DNA of 64,000 nt, taken from the NCBI GenBank assembly GCA_022225965.2, contig JAKJXP020000010.1, positions 612,762-676,761 on the forward strand, given 5' to 3'. Source of the DNA: Diatrype stigma (lineage: Eukaryota > Ascomycota > Sordariomycetes > Xylariales > Diatrypaceae). The notes under the pieces were generated by a model. The model saw nothing but the letters and a program-made list of their open reading frames with translations, had not been told where the DNA came from and did not search any database. Numbering within the stretch: position 1 is the stretch's first letter; the number at the start of each line of letters is the position of its first letter. The position numbers and the translations under genes are program-made. Positions 38,168 to 50,000 of the stretch are shown piece after piece.

Positions 38168-38848
38168 ATGTCATATTACGATATAGACGCCATTCTCACC
38201 GACTCTGAGGTACGTACTTAAGCAAGAACAGCTATGATTCTTTTGGGTCCGGAGAAGGGGGAGAGGAAAGGAGCAGGGGAGCAAAGAAGGGGACGAAAAC
38301 CATCCAGCTGCTGACCCGAATTCCAGAAAGTTCCCTGCACGTTCGAGCTCGACATCCCCGAGCTGGGCTACCTCGACAACAACCCGTCGCACCCGCTCAA
38401 GGCGGGCACGTCGGTCGGGCTGCCGCTATGGCTCGCTGAGCTCCTCGCCCTCGCCAACCGGTCGGCGGGGGGCTCCCAGGACGACGCGAAGTCCTTCGTC
38501 ACGCTCGGCCTGCCCGCCTCGCTGTCCGGCGAGGTCATGTCGGCGCTGAAGGCCGACCCCCGCGCCGTGCCGCTCCGCGACCAGTCCCACAACTTCTACG
38601 GCCTGGGCACGCGCATGCTCGACCTCTTCGACGAGCGCGAGATCTGCGCCATCCTGCGGAAGACGTTCGTCACGCGCGCCGCCGAGATCGCCCTCCACGC
38701 GCGCAAGGCCGGCGCCACCGAGGACCTCGGCGTCGGTCTGGGCGAGGAGTTCCTGCGGGGCCTGGACGAGTGGGAGAGGAAGCTCTTTCGGAAAGCCCAC
38801 GAGAGTACTAAGAGTACCAAGGGCTGGATGGAGAACGTGAAGAAGTGA
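38168..38848 (+). CDS. psf3: GINS complex subunit Psf3
   Basis: Part of the Sld5-Psf1-Psf2-Psf3 complex that joins Cdc45 and MCM2-7 in the replicative helicase. There are two exons, 38168-38209 and 38327-38848, giving 187 residues, the usual size. The short first exon encodes MSYYDIDAILTDSE and joins in phase 0 to KVPCTFELDIPELGYLD, the conserved Psf3 N-terminal block. Then come GTSVGLPLWLAELLA, VTLGLPASLSGEVMSALKAD, and the helical LRDQSHNFYGLGTRMLDLFD segment. The C-terminal half is helical with FVTRAAEIALHAR and EEFLRGLDEWERKLFRKAHE. The intron starts GTACGT and ends in TTCCAG. It is highly GC-rich in exon 2, and nothing is missing. Confidence 0.93.
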
Positions 38849-39547
38849 ACACGACACAAGACGGACATTTGCATCTTGAGATACCCCCAGCGGCCTAGTC
38901 ACGGAAGCAACCTTTCTGATCCCGTGTGGCAGACCGTACAACACTATGGAAGCTGCTGTTGAACTCAATGCTAGAACCAGCCTGCAATACACAAACTACG
39001 GCACTATTGTCTACTACCTACACTACGATTGCTAGGAAGCTCATAGAAGAGGGGGTCTACTTAGCAGTGTATGTCTACGATTTCCATGAGTATAAATACA
39101 ATAAAAAAATAAAGCCTACATAGTTCTAAGTGCTATTGGGAAAGCAAGTTATCTCCTACCTAGTAAATACGTAGGTAGTATTCGTTCAATCTGATGAGTT
39201 CAGTTCAGGCGTGTCTGACCATGTTATACCGGGCCGGTTATACCATGAACTTAGCGATAACGATAAGAGCTGCAGCACCTCTCCTGTAGTTAGACTTCTG
39301 GGCCTTATTTATATTTAAATGTGGATCCGTACTTGCTTCGCGAGTCTACGTAACTCGTGAATTTATAGTAGGTAACTACAGTGCATAACTTACCTACCTG
39401 CTTAACCTAACTAAACTTAAGCAACTAAGCAACAAGTTCCAAAGCGCAGCGACGTAAAACAAAACACCACAACCTCGTCGTCCCCTTACTTCCTGCAAAT
39501 CAACGAATGGCGCGAGATCTAAGGCGGTAGATCCGAAAGGGGCGACC
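38849..39547. other. Intergenic psf3 to ntr1
   Basis: Contains the probable psf3 3' end and the TFIP11-like gene promoter. Nothing else is recognised. Confidence 0.5.
39100..39113 (+). terminator. Overlapping AATAAA poly(A) signals
   Basis: Two AATAAA hexamers at 39100-39105 and 39108-39113 lie about 250 bases after the psf3 stop. They are plausible polyadenylation signals, but fungal signals are loose. Confidence 0.35.
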
Positions 39548-42460
39548 ATGTCTTTCGATTCCTACAACATCTCCAAGGCCGATGCCGAAGCCTATACGTC
39601 GTCCGACAACGACCAGGATGACGACGACGATATCCTGCGCCCGTCGGTAGATCCGCGCGACGATGAGTTCTTAGATTACAACCCCCGCAAGCGCCGTCGC
39701 ACCGGCAGAGATGCCAAAGAAAGCGCCGCTCTGGGCATCTTCGGTTCCGATAGCGAAGACAACGGCCCCAGTAGAAGGTGGAAGGCCAAGCAGAACCTGC
39801 GCCACAAGAACATGAGTTTCGTTTCTAGCGGTCAGAAGCAGCCCAAGAACTCCGACGAGAGTGGCGACGAGGACGAGGACGTAGATGAAGACAAAGACGA
39901 TGACGAAGATGAAGATGAAGACGGTGGACGCCCCGGGCTGGGCGCAAAAGTCGCCTCCCGACAAGAGGAAGATGACGAAGCGGAGGAAGAGGACGAGGAT
40001 GAAGAGATGACTGGCGTTGGCTTAGGATTCCGACCCTCGACACAGGGACTTGGCTGGGCACCTCCTAGCAAGCCTGAGAGCTTTCCGATGATGAACACGC
40101 CCAGCAAACCGCCCGCCGTGAAACCCAAATACGATGGAAGCACACCCCTGGGCCGAGGCTTTGTTCCTTCGTCTGCGAATGCACCGGCACTGAAAGAAGG
40201 GGTCCAGGATGCCCCTCCGTCAGCTCCTCAGACGCCGAAGCCAAGTGCGTTTGGAGGTGGAGGCAAGGCGAAGTCCTTCGCCGCCAAAATGATGGCTAAA
40301 ATGGGCTACGTTGAAGGCCAGGGCCTGGGTGCAAACAACGAGGGACGCGCACAATCCATCCAGGCTGTTCTACGACCACAGGGGAACCTAGGTTTAGGTG
40401 CTGTTAGAGAGAAGTCTGAGCAAGAACGCAAGGAGGAGAAGCGCCAGGCGCGCATACGGGGTGAGGAGGTCAGCGACTCGGACGAAGAGAAAAAGAAAAA
40501 GAAACGCGAGAAAAAGAAGAAGCAGCAGCACGGGTTGGACAGTGGAACTGGTAGTGGTGCAAGCACGCCCCGGAAATCCAAGACCAAGTACCTTACGGTC
40601 AACGATATTCGGAAAGCTGCTCCTGGCTTGCACATACCGGACGCCTTCGCGCCCATCTTGGATCTTACTGGCCGCGATCAGAAGCTGCTCACATCTTCCT
40701 CCGGTCTTTTGACTCCTACCACAGGCACCGAAGTCGTAAAGCAGAGCGAGGCAGGCAAGCTGGCTCGACGGGCCCAGGCAGATCTAGGTGCTTTCGTCGA
40801 GGAATGGAAGGATCTGCAGGAGAGGAAGGCCTGGCTTGATATGCAGATTCAAGAATCTGAACAGGCGTTGGGCAACCTTGAGAGCGACTTCGCTGGGCTG
40901 GAGGCCTTTCACTCTGTCCTCGATGAAATCTCCAACGCCGCACGCGACCGGGAGTGGGATCCGATCATCGCCGGGCTGAAGAAAGCTGAAACCGCCACGA
41001 AAACAACGCATGACGAGGACCTCGCTGCCATCGCCGTCGCGAGCATCCACCCGTTCATGCGCGAGGCTATCCAGGGCTGGCAGCCCCTGGAGGATCCCAA
41101 GCTCGGGAACTTCGTCTCGGATCTCACAAACATCCGGGGCCTTCTCGGCCTGGACAAAAGAGCAGACAGTGGGAAGGCCGTTACGAAGTGGGAGGATGCC
41201 GAAATTGACGGTGTCTATCGCCGCCACCAAAAGGCCACCACTGCGTACGAATCCATGATCTACAAGTACATTTTCCCCAAGCTTGTTACCACCATTTCTC
41301 AGTGGGACGTCCACGACCCGGCACCGCTTCTGACGGTCTTCGACAATTGGGAGCCCCTCTTCCCCAAGTTCGTCTATTCTCAGTTGTTGGAGCAGGTAGC
41401 GAGGCGGCTCAGCGAGGCCATCGGAAAGTGGAAGCCCAAGAAGAAGCAACAAGCCATCCACCTGTGGACGTTCCCATGGCTAGAACACCTGCCAGCCTAT
41501 CACCTCGACCCGAAGGGGTCCGGTATCGTCGCCGATGTCCGGCGCAAGTTCCGACAGCTCATAGACAGCTGGGACTACCGGCGGGGCGTGATACCGGGGC
41601 TCAAAGAGTGGAAAGACGTGTTCCGGCCCTCCTCCAACAAGGACCAGCAGGATCAGGGCCAGAACCAGAATCGGGACCAGTGGAAGCCCCTGGTTCTGCA
41701 CCACGTCCTGCCCAGCATGGCCCGGTACCTGCGCACGCACTTCCGCGTCGACCCGGCCGACCAGGAGCCGTACATGGAGGTGCTGGAGGGGGCCCTGCGC
41801 TGGACGGACGTCATCTCCCCCACGATGGTCGCCGAGGTCCTGGTCGCCGAGCTGTTCCCCAGGTGGCACCTCGTCCTCTGGCAGTGGCTCGTCACCCCGG
41901 ACGCCAACTACGACGAGATCGAGGGCGCCTGGCTCGCCTGGTGGCGCGACGACGTCTTCCCCGCCGACATCGCCTCCCACCGCTCCGTCGCGGCCGAGTT
42001 CGACGCCGGCGTCGCCCGCATCCAGCTGGCCCGCTCGCTCGGCGACGCGGCCCGCGACAAGCTCCCCCGGCCCGAAGCCGGGCCGGCTCATCGGCCGCCA
42101 TCGCACAAGAAGCAGCAGCAGGCTCTACCACCGCCGCCACAGACACAAGAACAGCAGCAGCCGCCCGAGAAGCAGGAGCCGACGTTCCGCGACGAGGTCG
42201 AGGACTGGTGCCAGGAGAACGACCTGCAGTTCATCCCCGTGCGCCGCGCCAACGAGCAGGGCCACCACTACTTCCGGCTCACGGCGCGCCTCGACGGCCG
42301 CGGCGGCGTGCTGGCCTACTTCGCCGGCCCCGACGCCCTGCACGTCGAGGAGTCGCGCAAGGTCGGCGGCGGCGGCATGCGGCTCGCGCGCGGGGAGAAG
42401 GGCCAGGCGCAAGGGGACGAGTGGGGGTTGTTGCTTGAGAAGCTGTTTGAGGAGGTTTAG
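39548..42460 (+). CDS. ntr1: TFIP11/Ntr1 G-patch splicing factor
   Basis: Homologue of human TFIP11 and yeast Ntr1/Spp382, which activates the Prp43 helicase through its G-patch to take apart the intron-lariat spliceosome. It is a single 970-codon exon with a strong ACCATG start context. Residues 1-60 hold acidic clusters and FLDYNPRKRRR, then the tuftelin-interacting N-terminal block (LGIFGSDSED, NMSFV). A long Asp/Glu-rich stretch follows at about 105-155. The G-patch lies at about 235-285 with MAKMGYVEGQGLG and LRPQGNLGLGA. A Lys/Glu-rich coiled segment precedes YLTVNDIRKAAPGLHIPDAF. The GCFC helical domain spans about 450-800 and includes YIFPKLVTTISQWDVHDPAP and WIPWLEHLPAYHLDPKG-like sequence (here WTFPWLEHLP). 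The C-terminus has a Gln/Pro-rich spacer and the conserved EVEDWCQENDLQFIPVRRAN domain. Its end faces the VTC4 gene. Confidence 0.94.
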   Translation: MSFDSYNISKADAEAYTSSDNDQDDDDDILRPSVDPRDDEFLDYNPRKRRRTGRDAKESAALGIFGSDSEDNGPSRRWKAKQNLRHKNMSFVSSGQKQPKNSDESGDEDEDVDEDKDDDEDEDEDGGRPGLGAKVASRQEEDDEAEEEDEDEEMTGVGLGFRPSTQGLGWAPPSKPESFPMMNTPSKPPAVKPKYDGSTPLGRGFVPSSANAPALKEGVQDAPPSAPQTPKPSAFGGGGKAKSFAAKMMAKMGYVEGQGLGANNEGRAQSIQAVLRPQGNLGLGAVREKSEQERKEEKRQARIRGEEVSDSDEEKKKKKREKKKKQQHGLDSGTGSGASTPRKSKTKYLTVNDIRKAAPGLHIPDAFAPILDLTGRDQKLLTSSSGLLTPTTGTEVVKQSEAGKLARRAQADLGAFVEEWKDLQERKAWLDMQIQESEQALGNLESDFAGLEAFHSVLDEISNAARDREWDPIIAGLKKAETATKTTHDEDLAAIAVASIHPFMREAIQGWQPLEDPKLGNFVSDLTNIRGLLGLDKRADSGKAVTKWEDAEIDGVYRRHQKATTAYESMIYKYIFPKLVTTISQWDVHDPAPLLTVFDNWEPLFPKFVYSQLLEQVARRLSEAIGKWKPKKKQQAIHLWTFPWLEHLPAYHLDPKGSGIVADVRRKFRQLIDSWDYRRGVIPGLKEWKDVFRPSSNKDQQDQGQNQNRDQWKPLVLHHVLPSMARYLRTHFRVDPADQEPYMEVLEGALRWTDVISPTMVAEVLVAELFPRWHLVLWQWLVTPDANYDEIEGAWLAWWRDDVFPADIASHRSVAAEFDAGVARIQLARSLGDAARDKLPRPEAGPAHRPPSHKKQQQALPPPPQTQEQQQPPEKQEPTFRDEVEDWCQENDLQFIPVRRANEQGHHYFRLTARLDGRGGVLAYFAGPDALHVEESRKVGGGGMRLARGEKGQAQGDEWGLLLEKLFEEV

Positions 42461-42685
42461 ATTTCGAGTCTTGTCTTGGGCAGGGAGGGGAAGTTTTGCC
42501 ATGGGATGATGGATGTGTGTGTATATGTGTGGGATGGAATATACACGTGCGGTTCGGCTTGAGCAACTGGTTCATTTAGTTTGATACTCCTCGTTGTTGG
42601 CGGTTATGAAGCTTGACGATAGGTGGCTGGTAGAAACGAGGACGGACGATATAGTAGTCTACTTACTACCTGAATAATTATAAAG

Positions 42686-42720
<35 letters not shown>

Positions 42721-43101
42721 CACACACACCTGTGTTCTTAGACATCAAGATAGGCTAGATTGCCCCTTTCATCTTATATTGATCTTGTCCTCGTTTCGCT
42801 TCGCTTCGCTATATATTTGATGCCTTTATTTGTCATCTATAGTTCAAACTTGTCCGTACGCTGACTAACCATCTCACAACAATCATGATCATGATCATGA
42901 TCGTGTCCAACCAAGCACGTAAGCCGACCAATAGGCAGGCACATATGTAATGGATATGTACACCCCACGCTTACTCACTTGCTCGTCGATTCCCCCATTG
43001 CAGTCAATCTGAGTCCTCCAGTTTATACACATATATCCTGACATCGTACACATGATAAAAAGATTTTCCTCGTTCCAACTTTGCCGCGCGGCTGAACTCG
43101 A
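42461..43101. other. Convergent 3' region, ntr1 / vtc4
   Basis: Contains a (CA)n microsatellite and a short ATCATG repeat (about 42882-42902). No gene is seen. Confidence 0.5.
42688..42717. repeat. (CA)n microsatellite
   Basis: About 15 CA dinucleotides between two convergent genes, followed by a partly interrupted continuation (CTACACACACAC). Confidence 0.9.
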
Positions 43102-45810
43102 TCACAGCTCGCCCACAACGAATGCGCTTTCCGTGGTGTTCAACAACGTCTGGTGGCTGTCGTCCAGCCTCGCGAATGCATTTCGGTACTATATGCAAAA
43201 GAAAGAGTTAGAATGTAAGCGAAATCATGTTCATCTCATCGCATCGATCTTGTCGATTAAAAAGGAGTAGGGAGGTGGTGATATAGTGTGATGGAAAGAC
43301 TGGAGAAGAGGGCGGGGAGACAAAAAAACTCACAGCAAACACGAAATTCAGCACCAGCGCCAGCATCATCGCAACGCTGATGACGAGGGGCCCGAGCACG
43401 TTATCAAAGTCCCTGCCGCTGCGCTCGGTGATCATGCCGCGGCGCACGTGCAGGATGTAGTAGCCCCAGGCGCCAGCCAGGGCGGCGATGGCGACGTAGG
43501 CGACGCCCATGCACTCGGCGACGAAGTTCTCGCCCGCGGCCGTGTACAGGCTGATGGCCAGGCTGCCCAGCAGGATGCAGATGTGCTGCCACTTGAGGAA
43601 GGTGCGCTCGTTGGCCAGCCACACCTTGGGCTCGATCTGCAGGGGGCCCGCGTTCTTGATCCACGTCTGCGGCTTGGTCACGCCCGCGGGGAGCTGCTGC
43701 TGCTGGTCGCGCTGCCGGCGCGCGCGGGTGTAGCGCGCGAGGGAGAAGCCGGGGAGGACCGAGGAGATCGTCCCGTAGGTGCGGCGCTCCTGCTCGGCGC
43801 TGTCCTCCTCGTCCTCCTCGTCCTGTTCGCCTCGGGCATCCTCTCGCTCGGTATCTTGACCCGCCCTCGGAGTCCGGGAGCTAGAAGCCGCCATGGCGTC
43901 GGCTGCCGCGCGGTCGGAGAGATGCGACTTGCCAAGTGGCGAGCTCGAGACGGGTTTGTACGAGCCGGACCTGGCACCCGTGCCGAGAAAGCTCCCTACG
44001 ACCTGCGCATCTTCGGCCCTCTGCGCCTTCCTCTGTTCCTCTTCGTCGTGTGCTCTCTGGGGGTCTTTTCGAATGTCCGTCTCGAGGTCGCTCAGCCAGA
44101 ACGGCAGGTTGTTGACGTAGTCCTCAAAGAGGGAGGCGACGCCATGGACAAATTTGGAGAACCGAGGTGCGGCGTACAGGAGATGCGACCCCATCAAATC
44201 CTCTATCCACCGTGGCCGCTTGCGGACGCCGTCCTCCTTCAACTTGATCTCGAGCAAGGCGTAGGGGAACCTGGATACTTCGCTCTGGTTCATATGCATA
44301 AAGGGGTAGGTCATGTTGCTGCCATCAATGTCCCTCCGGTGCCACTCCTGCGGATCGCGACACGGCCTATCCGGGTCGAGGGTATCTTCACGGATGAACG
44401 CGATGTCTGTATCGATCAAGATCCTGACACGGTCATCGGGTTTCTGGAAAGCGGTGCGGGTATAGTTGGCTCTCAAGACCGGCTCGAGCTTTTTGCTTTT
44501 GATAAAGTTCTGTATTTCCTCCACTGTGGTCTTGAAATTTTCGATGGCTTCGGGTGTCTGCCCTTGGCGCTCCATCTTCTGGATGGACTTTTCCATCTTA
44601 TACTCCCCATCGAGGAACTGCTTGATGTACTTGTCTTTGATGGTGAACCGCCGCTCCTCGCTGGTGCCGTTGTCGTGGATAATCTTCTGCTCGAGAACGA
44701 TGTCCGGCTTGGAGTTGAGTTGGCCATACCAACGAAGACGCATGGAATTAGCATCGACTGGCTGGTCGACCTTTCTCGAATACAACTCGAACCGCTTGCT
44801 GTCGAAGTAGAGTGAGGTCGTAGGGAGGTCTTCATTGCCGTCAAGCTCTTTTGCATCCTGCTGTTGGTAGAGGACTGCGGGTAAGTGTCGTAGTATAGCC
44901 GTTTTCACCTCGAGCAAATTATCGGGGTGCACCCAAACTAAAGGAGTGATATGTCATTAGCTTAAACGGCCTAGAACGAATAAACATGGCAGCCACAATT
45001 AGGGTAATGAGGTGAGATGAAATGAGATGTTGAGGCCTGTCACATCAGGCCACGTCCCATCGGCCAGTCAGTCAGTCACATACACTTATGAGCGGTATAG
45101 CGCTCCCCATGGCGGACCTCTTCATGCTGGTCCAAATCCACTGGCTGTTGCTGCTGCTCGCCCTCGTCGAGTCGGGCATTGGCAATGTAGTACATCAAAG
45201 ACAGTTTCTTGATGAGAGGGGCATATTCCTGCTCCGAGTTGAAGCCCTGGTCGGACAAGCTGACGCGCATCATGGGACGGACTTTGTACAGGTCGCCGCG
45301 CTTCCTGTCGTGCTTCTTCACGATCTTGAGGAACCCGGTGTAGTTGATGCTGCAGTATCGCTTGAGCTCGCGGAGCTCGTTGGTGATGGAGTCGAGCTCG
45401 GCCCTGAGCTCCTTCAGGTGGGCCGTAGTGATTGGCGTCTTGCTCTGGCTCTGGTCGTTGCTGTCATCCTCCTCCTGGGGTTTGCTGGCATCGGCAGCAT
45501 GGGCATCGTCGCCGGCGGCAGCGTCATCGGGTTTGATGTTGATGGGTGCTACCCCTTTCAGTTTTTGGAAGGCAGCTTCGGCACGTTCCTGGAGGTTGGT
45601 GGCGGTCTTTCGCTGGAACTGTGCCACCTTCTCGAGCTGGACGTTGAAGAGCTCGTCGCAGAAACGGTTCTCGTCTTCCACTGTCCAAGGGGTGTCCTCG
45701 TCTTCCTGCTTGTCGTCGACTCTCAACAGGGTCTTGAGCTTAGAGTAGTCCATGTATTGGTCCTTCCATGGTTGGTATATCGACCCGCGGAGAGTCTTCC
45801 CGAACCGCAT
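43102..45810 (-). CDS. vtc4: Vacuolar polyphosphate polymerase VTC4
   Basis: Catalytic subunit of the vacuolar transporter chaperone complex, which makes polyphosphate from ATP and threads it into the vacuole. There are three exons on the minus strand, 45810-45084, 44937-43334 and 43188-43102, giving 805 residues. The SPX domain opens with MRFGKTLRGSIYQPWKDQYM and includes the inositol-pyrophosphate-binding helix KRYCSINYTGFLKIVKKHDRK near 148-170. The central polymerase domain begins at FWVHPDNLLEVK, whose Phe codon spans intron 1. It carries TTSLYFDSKRFELYSRK, RLRWYGQ, VLEQKI, DDRVRILIDTDIAFIRED and YALLEIKLKEDG, the tunnel residues of the family. A Ser/Glu-rich linker precedes three membrane helices. 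The third helix runs to the exon 2 end, and exon 3 gives YRNAFARLDDSHQTLL. The last exon is short (29 codons) and easy to miss. A CACGTG lies about 370 bases upstream. Confidence 0.95.
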
Positions 45811-46180
45811 TATGCCTTTCTCAAGAAGTCAATTCGCTTGCTAATAGGTTTGGTTCGAGTCAGTCGGTGTCTGTAAAGATCTTTATTTGTAGGGACGATT
45901 GTGGAGGTCGGGAAAGTGGCGAGCGAAACTTCCAACTTTGCGCACTGACAAACAATACGGTGATGCAGTAAACAGTCGTAGCTCGTAAATAACTAAACCG
46001 AAATGTAACTATAACTAGTCCAAAATAGAAGTCCAGCTGCAAGTTGCACCGGTCGCAGAATAGTTAGCGAGTAAGTACACAGGGGGCTTGATTATTGATG
46101 CTTGATGGTTACAAGATTGTTTCGACGCTTGCCCTCCCAACTTCAAAACTCCGTTCAGTTTGAGACTGAGATTTTGGGCG

Positions 46181-46186
46181 CACGTG
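46181..46186 (-). promoter_or_regulatory. CACGTG E-box, possible phosphate-regulon site
   Basis: Perfect CACGTG about 370 bases upstream of the vtc4 start. Pho4/NUC-1 basic helix-loop-helix regulators bind this core, and VTC genes belong to the phosphate regulon in yeast. Function here is inference: a 6-bp palindrome occurs often by chance. Confidence 0.4.
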
Positions 46187-46214
46187 CTGCTGCTGCTGCT
46201 GCTGCTGCTGCTAC
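46186..46214. repeat. (CTG)n microsatellite
   Basis: About eight CTG units starting directly at the CACGTG box upstream of vtc4. Confidence 0.85.
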
Positions 46215-47026
46215 TGCTACGTGCTACGGCGTGTCCCTCGATGGGCCTGCGATACCTGTATGTATTATATCGTATGGTATGTATGTATCATATGCAAATA
46301 CGTAATGAAAAGGCGGCTAGCTTTGATCCTGGGAAAGTCGGCCCCGCACAGCTTGCCTTAGACCCTTATCTAGGTACCTAGTTAGTGAACTCTAGCCAGC
46401 AGCGATGCGGGGCCGACTGCCGATGCTAGACACCCGGACCCCTAGACACTGAGATTCTTCAGAGCTATCCGTGAGGAATTGGCCAATGAGGCTGTTCTCG
46501 TGCTCAACGTGGGCATCAAGCACAGCATGAACGAGGGGGTGAGCGGCAGCAGAATATATAGTACGGAACAGTACAGGCTATCCAGACAGCAGGGATCAGA
46601 ATTATCGTGTAACAAACCTGGCATGTACTGTATCTACGTATGGTATCTATAGCTGTTTATATGTATGCTTACACAAGCCTCAAACCGGCTTATTTACAAA
46701 CTTGGCTACTCTACCTATCATCAGATATATATCAGATCTTCAGCAAGAACTTGTCGGGACTTGGGTGGGCATTCACGTTTCACGTCGTCTGGGTGGTTGA
46801 GCAATAGATAATATTTACTATGTACACATCGTGTAAAAATATCTGCCTGCAAACTACGTAAAATGATATCTCCGTCCGTCTGTTAGTGGTATCGTAAATC
46901 AAAATTCATGCCGAGTTCGTGGATATCCCCGTCATGCACCAAACATCGCCCATACATAACCCTTTTTTTCTTTTCTTGCCCCGTGTCTTTCTCTTTTTTC
47001 ACCTTCTTTTATACCAGCATGAGATC

Positions 47027-50000
47027 TCAAGCAGCCACGTGCTTGTGGCCGGCAAAACTGGAGATTTCGTGGTAAGTCCGCTTGACGATGCCACCAGTAA
47101 CGGGCAAGCTGGTGTAGTCCTCGAGGTACAGGTCCACCTCCCGAGCAGCTTGACGTCCTTCGTTGATACCCCTAAAACAAAGCGTTAGTCCTAGTTCAAC
47201 ATACATGTACAAATAATGAAATGTGTCACACTTACCAGACAATCAGAGACTGGCCGCGACGGCAGTCACCTGCCGCGAAGATGCCATCGACGTTAGTGGC
47301 ATACGAGCCTGCTGGAGTCTTGACGTTCTTGCGAGCATCCTTCTCGATCTCATCGCCCAGGACACGAGCTTCAGGACCAAGGAAGCCCATGGATAGAAGG
47401 ACAAGGTCGGCAGGGAAGAATTGCTTAGTATCCTCGAGCTTCTTCATGTCCCAACCGCCAGTAGCAGATTTGGTCCACTCAACACGGATCGTGTTGATAC
47501 CCTTGACGCGGCCGCTTCCATCGTCGACGAATTCCTCCGACATGATGCAGTACTCGCGAGGGTCCTTGCCCATGTGCTGGGTAACTTCAGTATGGCCGTA
47601 GTCCACCCGGTAGATCCTTGGCCACTGCGGCCAGGGGTTGTCACGGCCACGCTGGGGAGGAGGCTGCGGCAGCAGCTCGAAGTTGATGACAGACTTAGCA
47701 CCATGACGAACCGAAGTGCCAATGCAGTCGTTACCAGTGTCGCCACCACCGATGACGATAACGTCCTTGCCCTTGGCAGAGATATAGGAACCGTCAGCCA
47801 GCTCCGAGTCCAGCAAGGACTTGGTGTTCTTGTGCAGGAACTCCATGGCGAAGTGGATGCCCTCCAGGTTGCGTCCCTTGATGGGAAGATCCCGAGCAAC
47901 AGTAGCTCCAGTGGCAATGACGACCGCATTGTTCTGGGCCTTGAGGTCCGTCAGCTGGATCTCTTCGCCGATAGTGACTCCCGTCTTGAAGACGATCCCT
48001 TCGGCAGCCATGAAATCGGTTCTCCGCTTGACGACGCGCTTATCGAGCTTCATGTTGGGAATACCATACATAAGCAAGCCTCCAGGCCGGTCGGCCCGCT
48101 CGTAGACAGTGACACTGTGTCCAGCCTTGTTCAGCTGGTCGGCACAGGCAAGTCCGGAAGGTCCAGACCCAATGACGGCAACCTTCTTGCCGGTTCGGAC
48201 CTTGGGAGGTTGGGGTACCATCCAACCCTTTTCAAAGCCACGGTCGATGATAGCACACTCAATTGACTTGATGCCGACAGGATCTTCATTGATGCCAAGG
48301 ACACAAGCGCCCTCACAAGGCGCAGGGCAGACACGACCAGTGAACTCAGGGAAGTTGTTGGTCATGAGCAACCGGTTGAGCGCATCCTGCCACTGGTTCT
48401 GGAAGACCAATTCGTTCCACTTGGGGATGATGTTGGAGATCGGGCATCCGGTGTCGGACTGGCAAAACGGCACACCACAGTCCATGCACCGGGCGGATTG
48501 GTACTTGAGTTCATCCTCGTCCAGGCGCTGGGAAAGCTCTGCCCAGTCCTTGGTTCTGGTCTTGGCGCTGCGGTACTTCTCAGAGCGTCGCTGGTACTTC
48601 ATGAAGCCCTTGGTCTTGTCAAGTACTAGAGCCCGCTTCTTCTCCGCGGCGTTGTCGCCGATGGTTTCCTCAATGTCCTGAAGCTTGGCAACCTTATCAT
48701 CCTTCTTATCCTTCTTGGATTGGCCGGATATAATCGGAAGGTTGTATTCAGCACGTTTGGCATCGGCCGCCTTAGCCGCCTCTTCCTCAAGCACACGCTT
48801 GTAGTCAACGGGTAGCACCTTCACAAAGTGCGGCAGAGCTCTGTTGAAGTCAACAAGGATCCGAGCGGCTAGCTCGGATCCAGTGTAGTGGTGGTGATCC
48901 TCGACCAAGCCGCGAACAAAGGCGATCTCGGCAGGATCCGTAATCGAGGAAGCTTCAACCATCTCCATGTTGAGCTTTGACATGAAGTCGTTGTTAATAT
49001 CGAGTATGTAAGCAATACCACCCGACATACCGGCAGCGAAGTTGCGGCCGGTGCTTCCCAGGATGACCACACGGCCACCAGTCATGTACTCGCAACCGTG
49101 GTCACCAACACCTTCAACAACGGCAGTGGCGCCAGAGTTTCGGACAGCGAAACGTTCGGCAGCGACACCGCGGAAGAAACAGGTACCGCTGGTAGCACCA
49201 TACAGACAGACGTTGCCGATGATAACGTTCTCCTCGGCCTTGAAAACGGCCAGTCGCGGGGGGTAAATGATTAGACGACCGCCCGATAGGCCCTTTCCAA
49301 CGTAGTCGTTGGCATCACCTTCCAGCTCAAGAGTCACACCCGGCGCAAGGAAGGCGCCGAAGGATTGGCCTGCTGAGCCCTTGATATTTACATGCACGGT
49401 GTCCATTGGCAGACCGGCCTCACCGTATCTCTTAGAAATGTGGTAAGAGAGAGAGGTGCCCATGGCCCGATCAGTATTGACAATATCACATTCGATACGG
49501 GAAGGCAGGCCCTTGTCGAGAGTGAGTTCCGCCTCGGAAATAAGCTTGTTATCTAACCGGACATAGAGGCGATGATCTTGCTTCCGAACGTTGAAGGTAG
49601 CCACATCTGGTCGAAGCTTGTGGGCAGGTGTGAGAATAAGCGACAAATCGATGTTAGCGGTCTTGTTAGTCCTCAGGTCATCGCGGACCTTCAAGCACTC
49701 GGCGTGGCCCACCATCTCGTTGATGGTTCGGAATCCAAGCTCAGCCATGATGGCTCGAAGCTCGTTCGCCACGTAATAGAAAAAGTTGATGACGTGCTCA
49801 GGCGTCCCCGTGAATTTCTTGCGGAGCTCAGGGTCCTGTGTCGCTATGCCGACGGGGCTGCATAAAGAGTTAGCTACGGTCTGCCTACGTTCACGGAGAT
49901 GAGAGGGCCATGTACATACCAGGTGTTAAGATGGCATTTACGCATCATGATGCATCCCATGGCAATAAGGGGGGTGGTCGCGAATCCCCATTCCTCGGCA

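Larger units (their letters stand above)
45811..47026. other. Intergenic between vtc4 and GOGAT gene
   Basis: Upstream region of vtc4 and downstream region of the glutamate synthase gene. It includes the CACGTG box and CTG repeat listed separately, and a TAGGTACCTAG palindrome at about 46371. No gene is seen. Confidence 0.5.

Noticed and set aside
41302..42438. 378-codon plus-strand ORF overlapping ntr1
   Set aside because: It is the alternative frame of the GC-rich 3' end of ntr1; the translation is Arg/Pro/Gly-rich with no motif, while ntr1 itself runs through.
43448..44815. 455-codon plus-strand ORF
   Set aside because: Antisense to vtc4 exon 2, whose frame encodes the recognisable polymerase domain.
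45840..45870. B-box-like GGTTCGAGTCA upstream of vtc4
   Set aside because: No matching A box or cloverleaf; it sits in a promoter region.
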